Source: Prevotella sp. (lineage in GTDB: Bacteria; Bacteroidota; Bacteroidia; Bacteroidales; Bacteroidaceae). Taken from it: DNA of 30,297 bases. This document shows positions 29,259 through 30,297 of this stretch, in pieces. The notes beneath the pieces were generated by a model. It had not been told where the DNA came from, searched no databases, and worked only from the letters and a program-made list of their open reading frames with translations. A program made the position numbers and the translations under genes. The DNA is taken from NCBI GenBank assembly GCA_017430675.1, contig JAFRMM010000155.1, positions 1 to 30,297 of the forward strand, given 5' to 3'. Position 1 is the first letter of the stretch. Each line of letters begins with the position of its first letter.

Positions 29259-30297
29259 TTAAGAGTAATTCTTCCCATCCGTCAACGCTTGTCATGAGGA
29301 CATAGGCATCCTGTCCGCCCCATCCCCAGTTAATGTGAAAATAACCCTCCCTATAACCGTCTATGACAAAGGCATGACCGCTGGCCTGCGCCTCCTTGAT
29401 ACCACGATAGAGAACAGGGCGCCTGTTGGTCAGTTCATCATAGATCATTTGTTCCCACACTTCCGTATCACAACTGTCACGGTCAAACTCCTCGATCCCA
29501 TCATCATAGTCAAAATAATGACGGAGTGCCTCGATGGCGGCAGGATAATTGGCTCCGCTTCCTTCCTTCTTGTAATTCGTCTGGACAGAACAGCCGCATA
29601 GCAGCATCAGGGTAGCAATGGCATCTGTCTGCGCATCACCATAGTTGCCCTCACCTTGGTATTCACTGAGCACATTGTCCCAGTCTATCGCAGTAACAGG
29701 GATAGCAGGCATTTCTATTTCCAATGTCTTGGTGGTATAGCCTGGTATGGTGTCTGTTGTCTGCTTGGGCCATTGATAGTAGTACATCACTTGCGCCATC
29801 GCTGTTGCGACGCAACCGGCATTACTGTGCACGCCTTCTATTTCCGGACATTTGCTGTTATAAGGAGCATCTTGGTCGAACCAGCAGGTCAGCAAGGGAC
29901 TGATGTCCTCTCTCTCAGATGTAGTGCTCCTTGTCACCATGGCCTCAGGATGTGCACGCAGATAATCCACCTGTCTGGCATAGTCTTCCAGCCACGCCTT
30001 CATGTTACAGGGAATATTGTCGGCATCAAAGTTCCCATCAGGCGAAAAGCCCAGCACATCCGGCATCCGCTCCTCACCGCTGACAATAACCCACCCGCCA
30101 TTGTCCTCGTCGTTAAAGACATAGAACTCATCACGGTCATTGGCCAATGACAGTTGTCGGGCACTTGACGGATCATCCACGGCGCGCGATTTCCCCGACC
30201 TGTTAAGAAAAGCATTGGCTTTCCCTAAGGCAACATCCTTTCCCACATACTGTGCCGACAAGGGGAGACAGCATGCCTGTAGGAAATATAATATGCA
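29158..30297 (-). CDS. C10-family (streptopain-like) cysteine protease, 5' end outside window
   Basis: The reading frame is open to the right edge, and its first residues in the window (ILYFLQACCLPLSAQYVG) look like the end of a signal peptide, so only a few codons are missing. An N-terminal propeptide (about the first 115 residues, with VIVSGEERMPDVLGF) precedes the peptidase domain. The catalytic Cys is in SNAGCVATAMAQVMYY (codon 29814-29812), the catalytic His in SGHAFVIDGY, and YFHINWGWGG follows. C10 enzymes such as SpeB and prevotellain are secreted cysteine proteases. The protein stops about 50 residues after NWGWGG, without a sorting domain, and the last 33 or so residues come from the inverted-repeat element. 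The original C-terminus may therefore have been lost. Confidence 0.88.
   Translation of the reverse strand, partial: CILYFLQACCLPLSAQYVGKDVALGKANAFLNRSGKSRAVDDPSSARQLSLANDRDEFYVFNDEDNGGWVIVSGEERMPDVLGFSPDGNFDADNIPCNMKAWLEDYARQVDYLRAHPEAMVTRSTTSEREDISPLLTCWFDQDAPYNSKCPEIEGVHSNAGCVATAMAQVMYYYQWPKQTTDTIPGYTTKTLEIEMPAIPVTAIDWDNVLSEYQGEGNYGDAQTDAIATLMLLCGCSVQTNYKKEGSGANYPAAIEALRHYFDYDDGIEEFDRDSCDTEVWEQMIYDELTNRRPVLYRGIKEAQASGHAFVIDGYREGYFHINWGWGGQDAYVLMTSVDGWEELLLSTQEGQALLCLGTAVFIGILSPLTLSNTKHSGS

Overview
The window looks like a Bacteroidales chromosome, most likely Prevotella or a close relative. Three signs support this. Promoters follow the Bacteroidetes form (TTTG, about 19-22 nt, then TAnnTTTG) in front of almost every transcription unit. 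Most leaders are A-rich with little Shine-Dalgarno sequence. The protein families are typical of the group: a C10 protease, a probable type IX-sorted surface protein, lipoproteins, a DUF5112/DUF5113-like sensor kinase and a PPi-dependent phosphofructokinase. No insertion sequence, transposase, phage gene or CRISPR array is visible. Every gap between genes is under about 220 bases.

Left part (1-12142). The first 13 codons of an aspartokinase gene leave the window on the left, divergent from a secreted GH25 lysozyme with a very basic N-terminal linker. A leftward operon (5775 to 1086) encodes a LacI-type regulator, altronate dehydratase (uxaA), an NhaC-type antiporter and a shortened protein resembling the PF14907 nucleotidyltransferase family. 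Divergent from it, a rightward operon (5921 to 12142) begins with kdgK and eda. These finish uronate catabolism: altronate gives 2-keto-3-deoxygluconate, then KDPG, then pyruvate and glyceraldehyde-3-phosphate. It continues almost without gaps into a 1066-residue membrane protein with a histidine kinase joined to a second, kinase-like module, a response regulator and a small AbgT-like membrane protein.

Middle part (12159-19655). This holds a lysozyme with MORN repeats, a 47-residue peptide gene directly behind a 1243-residue surface protein, and a YoeB-type toxin-antitoxin pair whose toxin has lost its N-terminal helices. A 40-residue single-span membrane protein gene lies next to a long imperfect inverted repeat. 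A membrane-anchored AraC-type regulator follows, with a duplicated palindromic operator-like sequence just upstream of its promoter, and then tRNA-Arg(TCT).

Right part (19731-30297). A leftward operon (25664 to 19731) encodes an 88-residue conserved protein, a PlsC-like acyltransferase, an amidase-golvesin-fibronectin envelope protein, a 114-residue unknown and a YgiQ-type radical SAM protein. Divergent from it are PPi-phosphofructokinase (pfp) and a membrane-anchored third GH25 lysozyme, with a 21-bp hairpin early in the lysozyme coding sequence. Last come a lipoprotein read from a TTG start and the 3' part of a C10 (streptopain-like) protease whose C-terminus is encoded inside a 31-bp-arm inverted repeat containing a 16-bp tandem duplication.

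The points most worth a second look are the duplicated operator upstream of the AraC-type gene, the kinase/pseudokinase fusion in the KDG operon, the truncated YoeB, the inverted-repeat element at the end of the protease, the hairpin inside the third lysozyme gene and the two unannotated-size small proteins.
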